A stretch of DNA of 64,000 nucleotides from Arenibacterium halophilum (GTDB lineage: Bacteria; Pseudomonadota; Alphaproteobacteria; Rhodobacterales; Rhodobacteraceae). The translations under genes were made by a program, and so were the position numbers. Below, piece after piece: positions 38,901 to 52,476 of the stretch (the first letter of the stretch is position 1; the number at the start of each line of letters is the position of its first letter). The stretch is from NCBI RefSeq assembly GCF_005938225.1, contig NZ_VCPC01000001.1:1054001-1118000 (forward strand). The letters run 5' to 3'. A model generated the notes under the pieces. That model ran no database searches and was not told the origin of the DNA. It saw only the letters and a list, made by a program, of their open reading frames with translations.

Positions 38901-40235
38901 GACGGGTTCGAACGCCTGAATGCCCAGACGGTGCAGCGTCGGTGCGCGGTTCAGCATCACCGGGTGCTCTCGGATCACCTCGTCCAGGATGTCCCAGACT
39001 TCGGGGCGTTCTTTCTCGACCAGTTTCTTCGCCTGCTTCACCGTGCTCGACAGGCCCTTGGCTTCAAGGCGCGAGTAGATGAACGGCTTGAACAGTTCGA
39101 GCGCCATCTTCTTGGGCAACCCGCACTGGTGCAGTTTCAGCTCCGGCCCGGTCACGATGACCGAGCGGCCCGAAAAGTCGACGCGTTTCCCAAGAAGGTT
39201 CTGACGGAAGCGGCCCTGCTTGCCTTTCAGCATGTCCGACAGTGATTTCAGAGGACGCTTGTTGGCGCCCGTGATCACGCGACCACGGCGGCCGTTGTCG
39301 AACAAGGCGTCGACGGATTCCTGCAGCATCCGCTTTTCGTTGCGCACGATGATGTCGGGCGCGCGCAACTCGATCAGGCGCTTCAGGCGGTTGTTCCGGT
39401 TGATCACGCGGCGATACAGGTCGTTCAGATCCGACGTGGCGAACCGGCCACCGTCCAGCGGCACCAGCGGACGCAGTTCCGGCGGGATGACCGGGATCAC
39501 CGTCATGACCATCCACTCGGGCCGGTTGCCCGACTCGAGGAAGGATTCGACGACCTTCAGACGCTTGATGATTTTCTTCGGCTTAAGCTCGCCCGTGGCT
39601 TCGGCCAGATCGGCACGCAGCTGTTCCGCCTCGGATTCAAGGTCGATCTGGGCCAGCATCTCGCGGATGGCCTCGGCACCGATATTGGCGGTGAAGGCAT
39701 CCATGCCATAGGCATCCTGCGCGTCCATATACTCTTCTTCGGTGAGCATCTGGCCATACTGCAGATCGGTCAGGCCGGGTTCGATCACAACGTAGTTCTC
39801 GAAATACAGCACCCGCTCCAGGTCGCGCAGCGTCATGTCCAGCATCAGGCCGATGCGGCTGGGCAGCGATTTCAGGAACCAGATGTGCGCCACCGGCGCG
39901 GCCAGCTCGATATGGCCCATCCGCTCGCGGCGGACCTTTTGCAGCGTGACTTCCACGCCGCATTTCTCGCAGACGACACCGCGATATTTCATGCGCTTGT
40001 ACTTGCCGCAAAGGCATTCGTAATCCTTGATCGGGCCAAAGATACGCGCGCAGAACAGTCCGTCACGCTCGGGCTTGAACGTGCGGTAGTTGATGGTTTC
40101 CGGCTTCTTGATCTCGCCGTAGGACCACGACAGGATCCGCTCGGGGCTGGCCAGCGACACCTTGATTTCGTCGAAAACCTTCGGCGGGGTCAGCGGGTTG
40201 AACGGGTTGTTTGTCAGTTCCTGGTTCATTTTCAA
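35985..40235 (-). CDS. rpoC: DNA-directed RNA polymerase subunit beta'
   Basis: A 1416-residue catalytic subunit. The N-terminal zinc ribbon uses Cys74, Cys76, Cys89 and Cys92, and [12 protein letters not shown] near residue 465 binds the catalytic Mg ions. It is complete and follows rpoB across 93 nt filled by two tandem palindromes. Confidence 0.99.
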   Translation of the reverse strand: MKMNQELTNNPFNPLTPPKVFDEIKVSLASPERILSWSYGEIKKPETINYRTFKPERDGLFCARIFGPIKDYECLCGKYKRMKYRGVVCEKCGVEVTLQKVRRERMGHIELAAPVAHIWFLKSLPSRIGLMLDMTLRDLERVLYFENYVVIEPGLTDLQYGQMLTEEEYMDAQDAYGMDAFTANIGAEAIREMLAQIDLESEAEQLRADLAEATGELKPKKIIKRLKVVESFLESGNRPEWMVMTVIPVIPPELRPLVPLDGGRFATSDLNDLYRRVINRNNRLKRLIELRAPDIIVRNEKRMLQESVDALFDNGRRGRVITGANKRPLKSLSDMLKGKQGRFRQNLLGKRVDFSGRSVIVTGPELKLHQCGLPKKMALELFKPFIYSRLEAKGLSSTVKQAKKLVEKERPEVWDILDEVIREHPVMLNRAPTLHRLGIQAFEPVLIEGKAIQLHPLVCSAFNADFDGDQMAVHVPLSLEAQLEARVLMMSTNNVLSPANGAPIIVPSQDMILGLYYVTLEREGMKGEGMVFGSIEEVQHALDAGVVHLHSKIQARITQIDDEGNEVQKRFETTPGRVRLGALLPLNAKAPFELVNRLLRKKEVQQVIDTVYRYCGQKESVIFCDQIMSMGFKEAFAAGISFGKDDMLIPETKWPIVEETREQVKDFEQQYMDGLITQGEKYNKVVDAWSKCNDRVTEAMMGSISASQRDADGSEREPNSVYMMAHSGARGSVTQMKQLGGMRGLMAKPNGDIIETPIISNFKEGLTVLEYFNSTHGARKGLSDTALKTANSGYLTRRLVDVAQDCIVRMRDCGTDNAITAEAAVKEGEVVATLAERVLGRVAAEDIKRPGTDEVLIAHGQLIDERMADTIDEANVQSARIRSPLTCEAEEGVCAMCYGRDLARGTMVNSGEAVGIIAAQSIGEPGTQLTMRTFHIGGVAQGGQQSYLESSQAGKVVYENAQTLENANGEILVMGRNMKLLIQDEDGEERASHKIGYGTKLFVKDGQMIKRGDKLIEWDPYTLPIIAEKAGTAKFVDLTSGIAVRDETDDATGMTQKIVIDWRAAPKGNELKPEIILVGEDGEPVRNEAGNPVTYPMSVDAILSVEDGNEVKAGDVVARIPREGAKTKDITGGLPRVAELFEARRPKDHAIIAEIDGYVRYGRDYKNKRRISIEPADESMEPVEYMVPKGKHIPVQEGDFVQKGDYIMDGNPAPHDILAIMGVEALADYMINEVQEVYRLQGVKINDKHIEVIVRQMLQKWEIQESGDTTLLKGEHVDKQEFDQANEKALAKGGRPAQGEPILLGITKASLQTRSFISAASFQETTRVLTEASVQGKKDKLVGLKENVIVGRLIPAGTGGATQQVRRVAQDRDNVVIEARREEADAAAALAAPTDEDIIGTDATYDPLIDTPESRD

Positions 40236-40271
40236 ATCCTTGAATATCGTGCGGATGGCTGGGACGGGGCG

Positions 40272-40320
40272 CCCAAACTTTTATGAAAAGTTTGGGACAA
40301 AGTTTTTCATAAAAACTTTG
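40272..40320. repeat. two tandem AT-rich palindromes between rpoB and rpoC
   Basis: CCCAAACTTTT (40272-40282) pairs with AAAAGTTTGGG (40286-40296) around ATG; one base later CAAAGTTTTT (40298-40307) pairs with AAAAACTTTG (40311-40320) around CAT. Both are perfect (11 and 10 bp) and resemble each other, as if duplicated. They are far richer in A/T than the flanks and lie in the transcribed spacer, ending 8 nt before the rpoB stop on the minus strand. No gene is interrupted. Confidence 0.9.
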
Positions 40321-40328
40321 GGGTCGCC

Positions 40329-44462
<4,134 letters not shown>

Positions 44463-44646
44463 GTCAGGTGTCACCTTTCGAATTTCTCACCGGGCAAGAG
44501 CGGCGTCGGGCTACGGCGCCTTGCCCATACGAGACAGCGGGTTCGGATCAATTCATGGCTGCCGTCCCAATGGCTGCCTCCCGATCCGGTGAACCGCGCC
44601 TGAGAAAACGCCCCGATCCGCGGGGCCCTTTCCAAGACGTGTTCGG

Positions 44647-44676
44647 CTGGACCCGGAAAATTCCGGATCCAGCCCA
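44647..44676 (-). other. 14-bp hairpin in the rplL-rpoB spacer
   Basis: GGCTGGACCCGGAA (44647-44660) and TTCCGGATCCAGCC (44663-44676) pair with one mismatch and a 2-nt loop. No strong T-run follows. In E. coli this spacer has an attenuator and an RNase III site that tune rpoBC expression; this stem is a candidate counterpart. Confidence 0.55.
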
Positions 44677-44709
44677 ATTCTGCGCGGCGGGATGACCCCA
44701 CCGTATGGC

Positions 44710-45087
44710 TTAGGCCAGCTCGACCTCGGCGCCAGCTGCTTCCAGCTTGGCTTTGATGTCTTCGGCTTCGGCTTTGTCCACGCCTTCTTTGATCTTGCCG
44801 CCGGCTTCGACCAGGTCCTTGGCTTCTTTCAGGCCCAGACCGGTGATGCCGCGAACTTCCTTGATCACGTTGATTTTCGAAGCGCCGGCGTTCTTCAGAA
44901 CGACGTCGAATTCGGTTTTTTCTTCCTCGGCAGCGGCGCCAGCACCGTCTGCGGGACCGGCCATCATGACTGCGCCGCCAGCTGCGGGCTCGATGCCGTA
45001 TTCGTCCTTAAGGATGGTTTTCAGTTCTTGTGCTTCCAGCAGGGTCAGACCAACGATCTCTTCTGCCAGTTTCTTCAGATCAGCCAT
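44710..45087 (-). CDS. rplL: 50S ribosomal protein L7/L12
   Basis: A 125-residue stalk protein with an N-terminal dimerisation region, an Ala/Gly hinge near residues 36-54, and the C-terminal factor-binding domain ([20 protein letters not shown]). It follows rplJ after about 70 nt and precedes rpoB. Confidence 0.98.
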   Translation of the reverse strand: MADLKKLAEEIVGLTLLEAQELKTILKDEYGIEPAAGGAVMMAGPADGAGAAAEEEKTEFDVVLKNAGASKINVIKEVRGITGLGLKEAKDLVEAGGKIKEGVDKAEAEDIKAKLEAAGAEVELA

Positions 45088-45158
45088 TTTCAGCTCTTTC
45101 CGTTTGTATACATGGGTTCCAACGACGGGTGTTCAACCACGCGCCGGATTTACAGTGC

Positions 45159-45674
45159 TCAGGCCGCCGCCTTGTCCTCGATCGTGGACAGGATGGAAGC
45201 GATGTTCGAAGCAGGTGCGCCAATGGCCCCGGCGATGTTGCTTGCAGGCGCGCCGATGCAGCCCACGATCGAAGCAATAAGCTCCTCGCGCGAAGGCATT
45301 TTCGACACGGCTGTCACACCAGCCCGGTCCAACGCGTTCTCGCCCATTGCACCGCCGAGAATTTCGAACTTCGAATTCTCTTTGGCGAAATCCTCGGCAA
45401 CCTTGGCCGCAGCCACGGGATCCTCGGAATAGGTCAGAACGGTCATGCCCGTCAGAAGGTCGGCAATGCTTGCGCAGGGCTTTCCATCAAGGGCGATCTT
45501 GGCGAGCCTGTTCTTGGCAACACGCACGGATCCACCTGCTTCGCGTGCACGCGCGCGCAGATCCTGCATCTCGGCAACTGTCAATCCGACGTAGTGGGCA
45601 ACCACAACGACGCCAGAGCTTTCGAAGATCTGGCCGAGTTCCTCGACCACTTTCTCTTTCTGGGCTCTATCCAC
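45159..45674 (-). CDS. rplJ: 50S ribosomal protein L10
   Basis: A 171-residue L10 protein that anchors the L7/L12 stalk. [17 protein letters not shown] and [11 protein letters not shown] are typical. Near the C-terminus IGAPASNIA occurs twice in tandem, a small internal duplication. Its leader region is described separately. Confidence 0.97.
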   Translation of the reverse strand: MDRAQKEKVVEELGQIFESSGVVVVAHYVGLTVAEMQDLRARAREAGGSVRVAKNRLAKIALDGKPCASIADLLTGMTVLTYSEDPVAAAKVAEDFAKENSKFEILGGAMGENALDRAGVTAVSKMPSREELIASIVGCIGAPASNIAGAIGAPASNIASILSTIEDKAAA

Positions 45675-46003
45675 AGCTTCACTCCAGTAAGGGAGGTTTG
45701 ACCCTCCGGCTCAGTTCTGCCGGGACGAAAGCCCCGACAATCGGGTCCTTACGGGTCCTGCGCATTGCCCCGGCACACCATACGGGCGGTCCGAAGAAAC
45801 TTTGTCATTTCCCGTCTCGGGCAGGAATTATGAGGAGAACCTCACCCACCGTCTCGGACGAACGGCAAGCGCCCCCGAATCACGAGGGCGCCCGACCAAG
45901 TTTGTCTAGGCCGTGACGGCCGGAATGTGAAGGGGCATTCTCATATTTCCGGTTTCGTCAAGAAATTTCTTGTGGGGCGGGGTTCAGAGCACGAACACCG
46001 GCA
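45675..46003 (-). promoter_or_regulatory. rplJ upstream region and probable L10 leader
   Basis: A 329-bp spacer between the RTX gene and rplJ. On the minus strand TTGACG (45961-45956) marks a likely promoter, with only a weak -10 near AATGCC. A GCGCCC/GGGCGC stem lies at about 45870-45893. The last 100 nt before rplJ are stem-rich and may be the autoregulatory L10 leader. No coding sequence was recognised. Confidence 0.45.
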
Positions 46004-47179
46004 TTACAGCAGCGTATCATCGTAATCGTACGGGGCGGTGATCTCTGGCGCCTCATCCCCATTGTCGAACTCGCGGTACAAACGCACCTTAATGCTGTCG
46101 GCCACACCCTTGCGCGCCGAAATCCCCTCCAGCGTCAGGCTTTCGCCCCCGCCAAACTTCAGGACGATGTTGCCATCAACCTTCCGGATCACATAGTCTG
46201 GATCATAGACTTCAATCCGATCCTCGCCCTTGCGGAAATCCTTGATCGTATCGCGGTTTCTTTCTCCATAGGTTTGAAACAGAAAGGTGTCCGAGCCTGT
46301 GCCACCGATCAACACGTCGTTTCCGCGGTCGCCCCACAAGCGATCCGCCCCAGCACCGCCATAAAGCGTGTCGTTGCCGTCCCCCCCAAAAATCAAATCA
46401 ATGCCCTTATTTCCGTACAATGTGTCGGCGCCACCCTCGCCATACAAGTTGTCGGAACTGTCGCCGCCAGACATCACATCAGCCCCGGCACCGCCGTAGA
46501 GATAGTCGAGCCCTTTGCCACCCGACAGATCGTCCTTGCCTTCGCCGCCGAACATTAGATCCCATCCGTCGCCACCAATCAGCGTGTCACCTCCAGCCTC
46601 ACCGTAAATCATGTCGGCGCCCGCGCCACCGTTCAGAATATCGGCGTTTGTCCCGCCGTGCATGACGTCGCCACCATCTTCGCCAAAGAGCCGGTCACGG
46701 CCCGCGTCACCACGCAGCGTATCTTGCCCGATTCCTCCCCAGATTCGATCGTTACCGTCCCCGCCGTTCAAAACGTCGTTCCCGTCCCCACCCCGGATCA
46801 GATCAGCCCCGCCAAGGCCGTCATAGGTGTCGCTGCCGCCCAGCAGATCGATGTCGTCCGCCGCATCGGTGCCGGTCAAGTTGTCCTTGCCTTCGGTCGG
46901 CTCGGTCGGCGGTGGCGGCGCATCATATTCGCTATAATAGATCTCATTGCCGAGAAGCGCCTCCAACGAGACAAGATCCTGGTCGCTTCCCACCGCGATA
47001 AAATCGATGACCCCATACCAAAGCGCATCATAAAGTTGATCGGGTGCCACGGTTGCCGGTGACCCGCCTTCACGATTGATCTCTCCGGCTGTCACCGACC
47101 CGTATAGCGCGACCTTATAACCGCGCAAATTCTTTTCCGGAAAGTCTGCTGCATACAGTTGCACAAGAAAAAATGCCAT
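46004..47179 (-). CDS. RTX-type calcium-binding protein
   Basis: A 391-residue secreted-type protein. Residues 1-90 form a distinct N-terminal domain (LVQLYAADF, LYDALWYGVIDFIAVGSD) with no signal peptide. A proline-rich hinge (APPPPTEPTE) leads into about twenty GGxGxDxLx nonapeptides at 102-297 that bind calcium. The C-terminal FLFQTYGERNRDTIKDF block resembles the end region of serralysin-like type I secretion substrates. The start has GGGGG just ahead. No ABC exporter gene is nearby. It sits between rplA and rplJ, flanked by a terminator and a new promoter region. Confidence 0.9.
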   Translation of the reverse strand: MAFFLVQLYAADFPEKNLRGYKVALYGSVTAGEINREGGSPATVAPDQLYDALWYGVIDFIAVGSDQDLVSLEALLGNEIYYSEYDAPPPPTEPTEGKDNLTGTDAADDIDLLGGSDTYDGLGGADLIRGGDGNDVLNGGDGNDRIWGGIGQDTLRGDAGRDRLFGEDGGDVMHGGTNADILNGGAGADMIYGEAGGDTLIGGDGWDLMFGGEGKDDLSGGKGLDYLYGGAGADVMSGGDSSDNLYGEGGADTLYGNKGIDLIFGGDGNDTLYGGAGADRLWGDRGNDVLIGGTGSDTFLFQTYGERNRDTIKDFRKGEDRIEVYDPDYVIRKVDGNIVLKFGGGESLTLEGISARKGVADSIKVRLYREFDNGDEAPEITAPYDYDDTLL

Positions 47180-47280
47180 TTTACCCCCATAATATTGGCG
47201 TCACTCAATAGGCGAAGGGTTTCACAGCAGGGGCTTCAAATCAACGGCGCGTCCCAAATAATTCCGGGGCGCGGAATCGA

Positions 47281-47308
47281 AAAGGGCGGACCAGGTGGTC
47301 CGCCCTTT
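47281..47308 (-). terminator. terminator after rplA
   Basis: AAAGGGCGGACC (47281-47292) and GGTCCGCCCTTT (47297-47308) form a perfect stem (13 bp if the central A-T pair is counted), followed on the minus strand by TTTTC. It separates rplKA from the RTX gene. Confidence 0.85.
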
Positions 47309-47330
47309 CGAATTCACAAACCTGAAGCGA

Positions 47331-48029
47331 TTATTCGCTGCCGGCTCCGGCCACATCGACCGTTACGCCCGGGCCCATGGACGAGCTGAGCACGATCTTC
47401 TTGAGGTAGGTGCCCTTCGCGCCCGTGGGCTTGGCACGGGTCACGGCGCCGATGAAGGCGCGGACGTTTTCCACCAGCTTGCCTTCGTCGAACGAGGCTT
47501 TGCCAACGCCGGCGTGGACGACACCGCCCTTTTCGGCCTTGAACTGGACTTCACCGCCCTTGGCAGCCTTGACCGCTTCGGCCACGTCCATCGTCACGGT
47601 GCCGACCTTGGGGTTCGGCATCAGGTTCCGGGGGCCCAGAACCTTACCCAGACGGCCAACGATCGGCATCATGTCGGGGGTGGCGATGCAGCGATCAAAG
47701 TCGATCTTGCCGCCCTGGATGGTTTCCATCAGGTCTTCGGCGCCAACGATATCGGCACCAGCGGCCTGAGCTTCGTCTGCTTTCGCGCCACGGGCGAAGA
47801 CGGCAACGCGCACGTCCTTGCCGGTACCGTTGGGCAGGCCGACAACACCGCGGACCATCTGGTCGGCGTGGCGGGTGTCAACACCCAGGTTCATCGCGAT
47901 TTCGACGGTTTCATCGAACTTGGCCGCGGCATTCGCCTTTACCAGGGCTACAGCGTCCTCAACCGACAGGTTTTCCTTGCCAGCGAAGGCCTCGCGCGCG
48001 GCGCGGGTGCGTTTTCCAAGCTTTGCCAT
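47331..48029 (-). CDS. rplA: 50S ribosomal protein L1
   Basis: A 232-residue L1 protein of the mobile stalk next to the E-site. Typical blocks are [16 protein letters not shown] and [17 protein letters not shown]. It starts 1 nt after the rplK stop and ends before a terminator. Confidence 0.98.
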   Translation of the reverse strand: MAKLGKRTRAAREAFAGKENLSVEDAVALVKANAAAKFDETVEIAMNLGVDTRHADQMVRGVVGLPNGTGKDVRVAVFARGAKADEAQAAGADIVGAEDLMETIQGGKIDFDRCIATPDMMPIVGRLGKVLGPRNLMPNPKVGTVTMDVAEAVKAAKGGEVQFKAEKGGVVHAGVGKASFDEGKLVENVRAFIGAVTRAKPTGAKGTYLKKIVLSSSMGPGVTVDVAGAGSE

Positions 48030-48030
48030 C

Positions 48031-48456
48031 TTACTTCACCTCGATGCCCATGGAGCGGGCCGAGCCCAGGATGATCTGCATTGCGCCTTCGACGTCGTTG
48101 GCGTTCAGATCTTTCATCTTCGCTTCGGCGATTTCACGCACCTGGGCGACGGTCACGGTGCCCACGGTTTCGCGCGACGGCGTCTTGGCGCCGGATTTCA
48201 CCTTGGCCGCTTTTTTCAGGTAGTAGGACGCCGGGGGCGTCTTGATGTCCATCGTGAAGGACTTGTCCTGATAATAGCTGATCACGGTCGGGCACGGCGC
48301 ACCGGGCTCCATGTCTGCGGTCTTGGCGTTGAACGCCTTGCAGAATTCCATGATGTTGATGCCACGCTGACCGAGCGCCGGACCAACCGGCGGCGACGGG
48401 TTCGCCTGACCTGCGGGCACCTGCAACTTGAGCGAGCCCATAAGTTTCTTGGCCAT
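48031..48456 (-). CDS. rplK: 50S ribosomal protein L11
   Basis: A 141-residue L11 protein at the GTPase-associated centre, needed for stringent-response signalling. [22 protein letters not shown] is diagnostic. ATG at 48456 follows GGAG; the longer frame upstream is not supported. Confidence 0.98.
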   Translation of the reverse strand: MAKKLMGSLKLQVPAGQANPSPPVGPALGQRGINIMEFCKAFNAKTADMEPGAPCPTVISYYQDKSFTMDIKTPPASYYLKKAAKVKSGAKTPSRETVGTVTVAQVREIAEAKMKDLNANDVEGAMQIILGSARSMGIEVK

Positions 48457-48597
48457 TGGCCTTCTCCTTTTCCAACACCCCGGCATCGCGATGCGGGGGC
48501 CATGTTGTCGTGGTCAGGCGGACCGGGCGCGCCCGGCGTACCTCCCACGAATTGAACCGGGGCCACTGCGAAAGGATCGCGCGGCCCGGCGTCGGTG

Positions 48598-48626
48598 CCA
48601 CTAGAGGTGAATCACCGCGGGGTCAA
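48598..48626 (-). promoter_or_regulatory. candidate promoter of rplKA
   Basis: On the minus strand TTGACC (48626-48621), 17 bp and TAGTGG (48603-48598). The -10 is weak. It follows the nusG terminator, so rplKA is probably a separate unit. Confidence 0.5.
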
Positions 48627-48710
48627 GATGCCGCTGACAGGATAATGACCGCTATGGCCTGTTCTAACAGATGCACACGGCGTCGCCGTCAAGACGTCGA
48701 CACCATCAGC

Positions 48711-48735
48711 AGAAAGCCGCCCTGGCATGGGCGGC
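48711..48735 (-). terminator. terminator after nusG
   Basis: GCCGCCC (48716-48722) and GGGCGGC (48729-48735) pair over TGGCAT; on the minus strand TTTCT follows. It starts 9 nt after the nusG stop. Confidence 0.75.
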
Positions 48736-48743
48736 GCAAGGGC

Positions 48744-49277
48744 CTAGCCCTGTTTCGAAACCTGGGTGAATTCCAGCTCGACCGGGGTTTCGCGGCCAAA
48801 GATCGACACGGTGACCTTGAGGCGCTCGTTGTCCTCGTCCACCTCTTCGACCATGCCGTCGAAATCCTCGAACGGGCCGTCGCTCACCTTGACCTTCTCG
48901 CCCACTTCAAAGCGGATCAGTGTGCGCGGCGCTTCTTCACCTTCCTGAACGCGGTTCAGGATCTGGTTCACCTCGGCGTCGCGCATCGGCATCGGGCGGC
49001 CCTGCGGGCCAAGAAACCCGGTCACCCGGTTGATCGAGCTGATAAGGTGATAGCCGCGATCCGACATTTCCATGTGCACCAGCACATAACCCGGCATGAA
49101 CCGCCGCTCGGTCGACACTTTCTTGCCGCGCCGAACCTCGATCACCTCTTCGGTGGGCACCAGAACCTCGTCGATCTCGGCCTCAAGCCCGTTCTCGGTC
49201 ACCGAGGTGCGGATTTGCTCTGCGATCTTTTTCTCGAAGTTCGAAAGAACGCTGACCGAGTACCACCGTTTCGCCAT
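48744..49277 (-). CDS. nusG: transcription termination/antitermination protein NusG
   Basis: A 177-residue factor linking RNA polymerase to Rho or ribosomes. [14 protein letters not shown] opens the NGN domain and the C-terminal KOW motif is [18 protein letters not shown] at 49277 matches the family length; the longer frame is rejected. Confidence 0.97.
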   Translation of the reverse strand: MAKRWYSVSVLSNFEKKIAEQIRTSVTENGLEAEIDEVLVPTEEVIEVRRGKKVSTERRFMPGYVLVHMEMSDRGYHLISSINRVTGFLGPQGRPMPMRDAEVNQILNRVQEGEEAPRTLIRFEVGEKVKVSDGPFEDFDGMVEEVDEDNERLKVTVSIFGRETPVELEFTQVSKQG

Positions 49278-49403
49278 GCCGATTGCCGTCCTTGTCCTGA
49301 GATGCGGCCCCGCGTCGGGCCGCTTTCCGGTAAATTTGTCTCTGCCCCGACACAAAGCGGCGCGCAGCGCGAATCGCCGCACGCCAAATATCGGGACACG
49401 CGC

Positions 49404-49432
49404 TCCCTACCGCCATGGCCGCGCGGGATCAA
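49404..49432 (-). promoter_or_regulatory. candidate nusG promoter
   Basis: On the minus strand TTGATC (49432-49427), 17 bp, TAGGGA (49409-49404), within the 195-bp secE-nusG spacer. The -10 match is poor. Confidence 0.35.
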
Positions 49433-49472
49433 GTGCCGGGCCGCCGCCTGACGCGACAGCCAATGGTGGAAA

Positions 49473-49667
49473 TCAGCCGAAGAAGCCGAGCAGCGCCTGC
49501 AACCCGCCGCGAATGGCAAGGTCCACCAAGGCAAAGAACACGGCCGTCAGCGCGGCCATGATGAACACCATCACCGTGGTCAGCAGAACCTCGCGCCGGG
49601 TTGGCCAGACGACCTTGGCAACTTCGGAACGGACCTGGTTGACGAACTGGATCGGATTGGTGGCCAT
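49473..49667 (-). CDS. secE: preprotein translocase subunit SecE
   Basis: A 64-residue single-helix SecE of the SecYEG channel. FVNQVRSEVAKVVWPTRREV precedes the membrane segment (VMVFIMAALTAVFFALVD). Unlike many genomes, no tRNA or tuf copy precedes it here; the upstream neighbour is the divergent marR gene. Confidence 0.96.
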   Translation of the reverse strand: MATNPIQFVNQVRSEVAKVVWPTRREVLLTTVMVFIMAALTAVFFALVDLAIRGGLQALLGFFG

Positions 49668-49703
49668 CGGCTGCGGTTCTTTCGGATGCTGTGTTGTCGC
49701 CGC

Positions 49704-49731
49704 ACATAACGCCCAGCGCGCCGGAATTCAA
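49704..49731 (-). promoter_or_regulatory. candidate secE promoter
   Basis: On the minus strand TTGAAT (49731-49726), 16 bp, TTATGT (49709-49704). It would give a leader of about 30 nt to secE. Confidence 0.45.
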
Positions 49732-49776
49732 GCGGCACGGTCACAGGCGGCGCGCGCGGTTGCCGCAGGCGCCGGG

Positions 49777-49822
49777 TTGACTTCGAAGCATTACTCCAAT
49801 TATTGGACTATCCAACGATTGG
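49777..49822 (+). promoter_or_regulatory. marR promoter with two overlapping operators
   Basis: TTGACT (49777-49782) and TTATTG (49800-49805) are 17 bp apart. The -10 lies inside the perfect palindrome CCAATTATTGG (49796-49806), and a near-palindrome CCAACGATTGG follows at 49812-49822. The two are 16 bp apart. This fits autorepression by the MarR protein encoded just downstream. Confidence 0.75.
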
Positions 49823-49833
49823 AACTCCTGCCC

Positions 49834-50355
49834 ATGCCGACTCGCCCCTCTGAACCCGATGATCCTCTTGATACCCAGGACGACGCCGTCAGCGCGCTGA
49901 AGACCTGTGTGGAAACCGTTGTCAGCCGGATCGCCACGGCCACGCGCGTTGGCGCGAACAGCGCGCATTGGAAAAAGATGGCGCCGCCCGAAATCGCGGC
50001 GATGACCTATATCGGCAGTCAGGATGCGCCGATGGTGTCGCAGCTTGCGGCGCACCTTGGCGTCGGGATGACCACGGCCAGCGCCCTTGCCGACCGACTC
50101 GTGCGCCACGGGATCGTGCAGCGAACCCGGAGCGAACAGGATCGTCGCACCGTTCTTCTGTCACTGACGCCCACGGGCGAATCGATCTTTGCCGAAGCCT
50201 CGGCCGAAAAGCGCGTTGTCTGCGCGCGGATGTTGAATGCGTTGCCCCCGGCGGACCGCCCGGCCTTCTTGAGAGCAATGCAGACCATCGCGGCCCGGTT
50301 TTCCGTCTGCGACACCCCAACCGGCACCGAAGAGGCGCGAAATGAAAAAACCTGA
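49834..50355 (+). CDS. MarR-family transcriptional regulator
   Basis: A 173-residue winged-helix repressor. SQLAAHLGVGMTTASALADRLV is the recognition helix and RTRSEQDRRTVLLSLTPTG the wing. It starts the efflux operon, overlaps the next gene by 14 nt, and has its own palindromic operators upstream. The frame is open further upstream but lacks a family match. Ligands are probably substrates of the RND pump. Confidence 0.86.
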   Translation: MPTRPSEPDDPLDTQDDAVSALKTCVETVVSRIATATRVGANSAHWKKMAPPEIAAMTYIGSQDAPMVSQLAAHLGVGMTTASALADRLVRHGIVQRTRSEQDRRTVLLSLTPTGESIFAEASAEKRVVCARMLNALPPADRPAFLRAMQTIAARFSVCDTPTGTEEARNEKT

Positions 50356-51418
50356 CCGCATCTTTCGGGCTGGCGCGATGCTGCTGGCCATTGCCGTGTT
50401 GATCGGCCCAACCGCCGCCGAAACGCCTCTTGCCGTCGGGATCGCGCGCGCCACCGCCATGCCGGATGTTCAAAGCCAGTCGCTGACCGGCGAAATCGCC
50501 GCGCGAGACACGCTGAACGCAGCCTTCCCCTCCGGCGGCCGAATCGCCGAAGTGCTGGTCGAAGAGGGCGACCGCGTTCGGGCGGGCGCACCACTGGCGC
50601 GCATGGAATCGGTGCAGCAGGAACAAGCGCTGCGCGCAGCCGAGGCCGGGCTGTCCACCGCCGAAGCCGATTATCGGCAAGCGGTCGAGGATCTGGACCG
50701 TCAGGACCAGTTGCTGGCGCGCGGCGCCACCACGCGTATCAGCCGGGACAGCGCGGAAGACGCCCGCACAATCGCCGAAGGCACGCTGGATCAGGCCCGT
50801 GCCGAACTGGACCGCGCGCGCAAGTCGCTGGACGACACAACGCTTCTGGCGCCAGAGGCCGCCACCGTAACCGACCGCGCCATCGAACCCGGGCAGGTCG
50901 TTGGCGCCGCGCAACCGGTGATCGAACTGGCACTGGGCACTGATGTCGACGCGGTGTTCGACGTGCCCGAGGCGATGCTGACGAATGACGACGCACAACC
51001 GGGCCGCATCACGCTTTCCCTGATCGACCAGCCCACCACGACGTTCACCGGCACCCCGCGTGAGATTTCGCCGCTGATCGACGCCAGCACCGGCACCGTG
51101 CAGGTCAAGGTTTCGGTCAGCGATCCGCCGCCCGACGTATCCTATGGCGATGCGGTGCGCGGGACCGTGACGTTCGAAGGCGCACCCCGGATCACGCTGC
51201 CCTATACCGCGTTGACGGCCACCGCCGAGGGGCCCGCCGTCTGGTCGGTGGATCCGGAAACCATGCAGGTTGCCACCACCCTCGTGCGCATCGCGCGGTT
51301 TGAAACCGGGCGTATCGTGCTGGCCGAGGGGCTGGAAGAAGGCGCGCTGGTCGTGACCGACGGCGCGCACCTGCTGTACCCCGGGCGCATCGTCCGCGAC
51401 GTGGAGGGACCGAAATGA
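50342..51418 (+). CDS. RND efflux periplasmic adaptor subunit (first)
   Basis: A 358-residue membrane-fusion protein. An N-terminal hydrophobic signal (to about residue 26), a lipoyl-like half (FPSGGRIAEVLVEEGDRV), a coiled hairpin (residues about 90-170) and a second half (LDDTTLLAPEAATVT) fit the HlyD/AcrA family. It overlaps marR and the second adaptor by a few nt, so the operon is tightly packed. Confidence 0.87.
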   Translation: MKKPDRIFRAGAMLLAIAVLIGPTAAETPLAVGIARATAMPDVQSQSLTGEIAARDTLNAAFPSGGRIAEVLVEEGDRVRAGAPLARMESVQQEQALRAAEAGLSTAEADYRQAVEDLDRQDQLLARGATTRISRDSAEDARTIAEGTLDQARAELDRARKSLDDTTLLAPEAATVTDRAIEPGQVVGAAQPVIELALGTDVDAVFDVPEAMLTNDDAQPGRITLSLIDQPTTTFTGTPREISPLIDASTGTVQVKVSVSDPPPDVSYGDAVRGTVTFEGAPRITLPYTALTATAEGPAVWSVDPETMQVATTLVRIARFETGRIVLAEGLEEGALVVTDGAHLLYPGRIVRDVEGPK

Positions 51419-52476
51419 TCGCCCGCCTTGCCATTCTGATGACGCTGGTCGCCCTGCCCGCATTTGCCGACAGCACCGAACCCACCCCCGCTCCCCGCCC
51501 CGTTGCCTCGGTCATCGCAAGTGCCGAACCGGGCCGCGCGTCGGGCTATGCCGGAACCGTGGTCGCACGGGCCGAAACCGATCTGGCCTTTCCCATGGCC
51601 GGTACCGTGGCCGAGCGGCTGGTTGATACCGGCGACGTGCTGGCACAGGGCGATATCGTTGCCCGGCTGGACCCGGAGGATCTGGAGGCCGATCTGCGCA
51701 CCGCCCGCGCCGGAGTTGCCGTGGCACAGGCACAGCTGCGGTCAGCCACCGATGCGCGCGAACGGGCCAGCACGCTGGCCGATCGCGGTGTCGACAGCAC
51801 CACGCGGCTGGAAGATGCCGAACGCGCGCTGACCGCCGCGCAGGCGCGGCTGGAACAGGCCCGCGCCACCGAAGCGCGCGCCACCGACATGCTGAATCAC
51901 GCCACACTGCGCGCACCGCAGGACGGCGTGGTCACCACGGCTCCGGTCGATTCAGGCGCAACGGTCACCGCCGGGCAGGCCATCGTGCAACTGGCGGGCA
52001 CCGATGCGCGCGAGGTGGTCATCGACGTCACCGAACAGGACGCGGCAGGCATGGTGCCCGGCACGCAGTTCCGCGCCACTTTGGCCGCCGACCCGAATAT
52101 CACCGCCACCGCGCGGCTGACGCGGGTCGAACCGGTCGCCGCCTCGGCGACACGCACCCGCCGCGTGCACCTGACTCTGATGGAACCGCCCGATGCTTTC
52201 CGCCTTGGCGCATTGGCGCGAGTTACCGCGACAAGCACGACACAGGCTGCGCTCTCGCTGCCGGCGTCGGCCATCCTCGCGCCCGACACGGACCCCGCCG
52301 TCTGGGTTGTCACCCCCGAGGGCCGCGCGGTGCGCCGCACGCCCGTCACGCTGGGCGCACGCCTTGGCGACCGGCTGCAGATCACGTCTGGCATAACCCC
52401 CGGCGAAGAGATCGTCGCCAAGGGCATCAACTCTCTCAAGGATGGGCAGATCGTCGGCCCACGTGTGCAGCAATGA
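51415..52476 (+). CDS. RND efflux periplasmic adaptor subunit (second)
   Basis: A 353-residue membrane-fusion protein with a cleavable signal (PAFA|DS). FPMAGTVAERLVDTGDVL and LNHATLRAPQDGVVT are the split lipoyl halves, with an Ala/Arg-rich coiled hairpin between. It is related to the preceding adaptor, overlaps it as ATGA and overlaps the permease. Two tandem adaptors may form a mixed ring. Confidence 0.87.
   Translation: MIARLAILMTLVALPAFADSTEPTPAPRPVASVIASAEPGRASGYAGTVVARAETDLAFPMAGTVAERLVDTGDVLAQGDIVARLDPEDLEADLRTARAGVAVAQAQLRSATDARERASTLADRGVDSTTRLEDAERALTAAQARLEQARATEARATDMLNHATLRAPQDGVVTTAPVDSGATVTAGQAIVQLAGTDAREVVIDVTEQDAAGMVPGTQFRATLAADPNITATARLTRVEPVAASATRTRRVHLTLMEPPDAFRLGALARVTATSTTQAALSLPASAILAPDTDPAVWVVTPEGRAVRRTPVTLGARLGDRLQITSGITPGEEIVAKGINSLKDGQIVGPRVQQ

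Noticed and set aside
46004-47179. A larger horizontally acquired island around the RTX gene
   Set aside because: Both neighbours are normal ribosomal genes; no integrase, repeats or exporter genes are present.
49668-49833. tRNA upstream of secE
   Set aside because: No cloverleaf could be found; the spacer is explained by divergent promoters.
49096-50355. Longer start of the MarR gene, 738 bases upstream
   Set aside because: The extension is antisense to nusG and secE, and the promoter and operators lie at 49777-49822.
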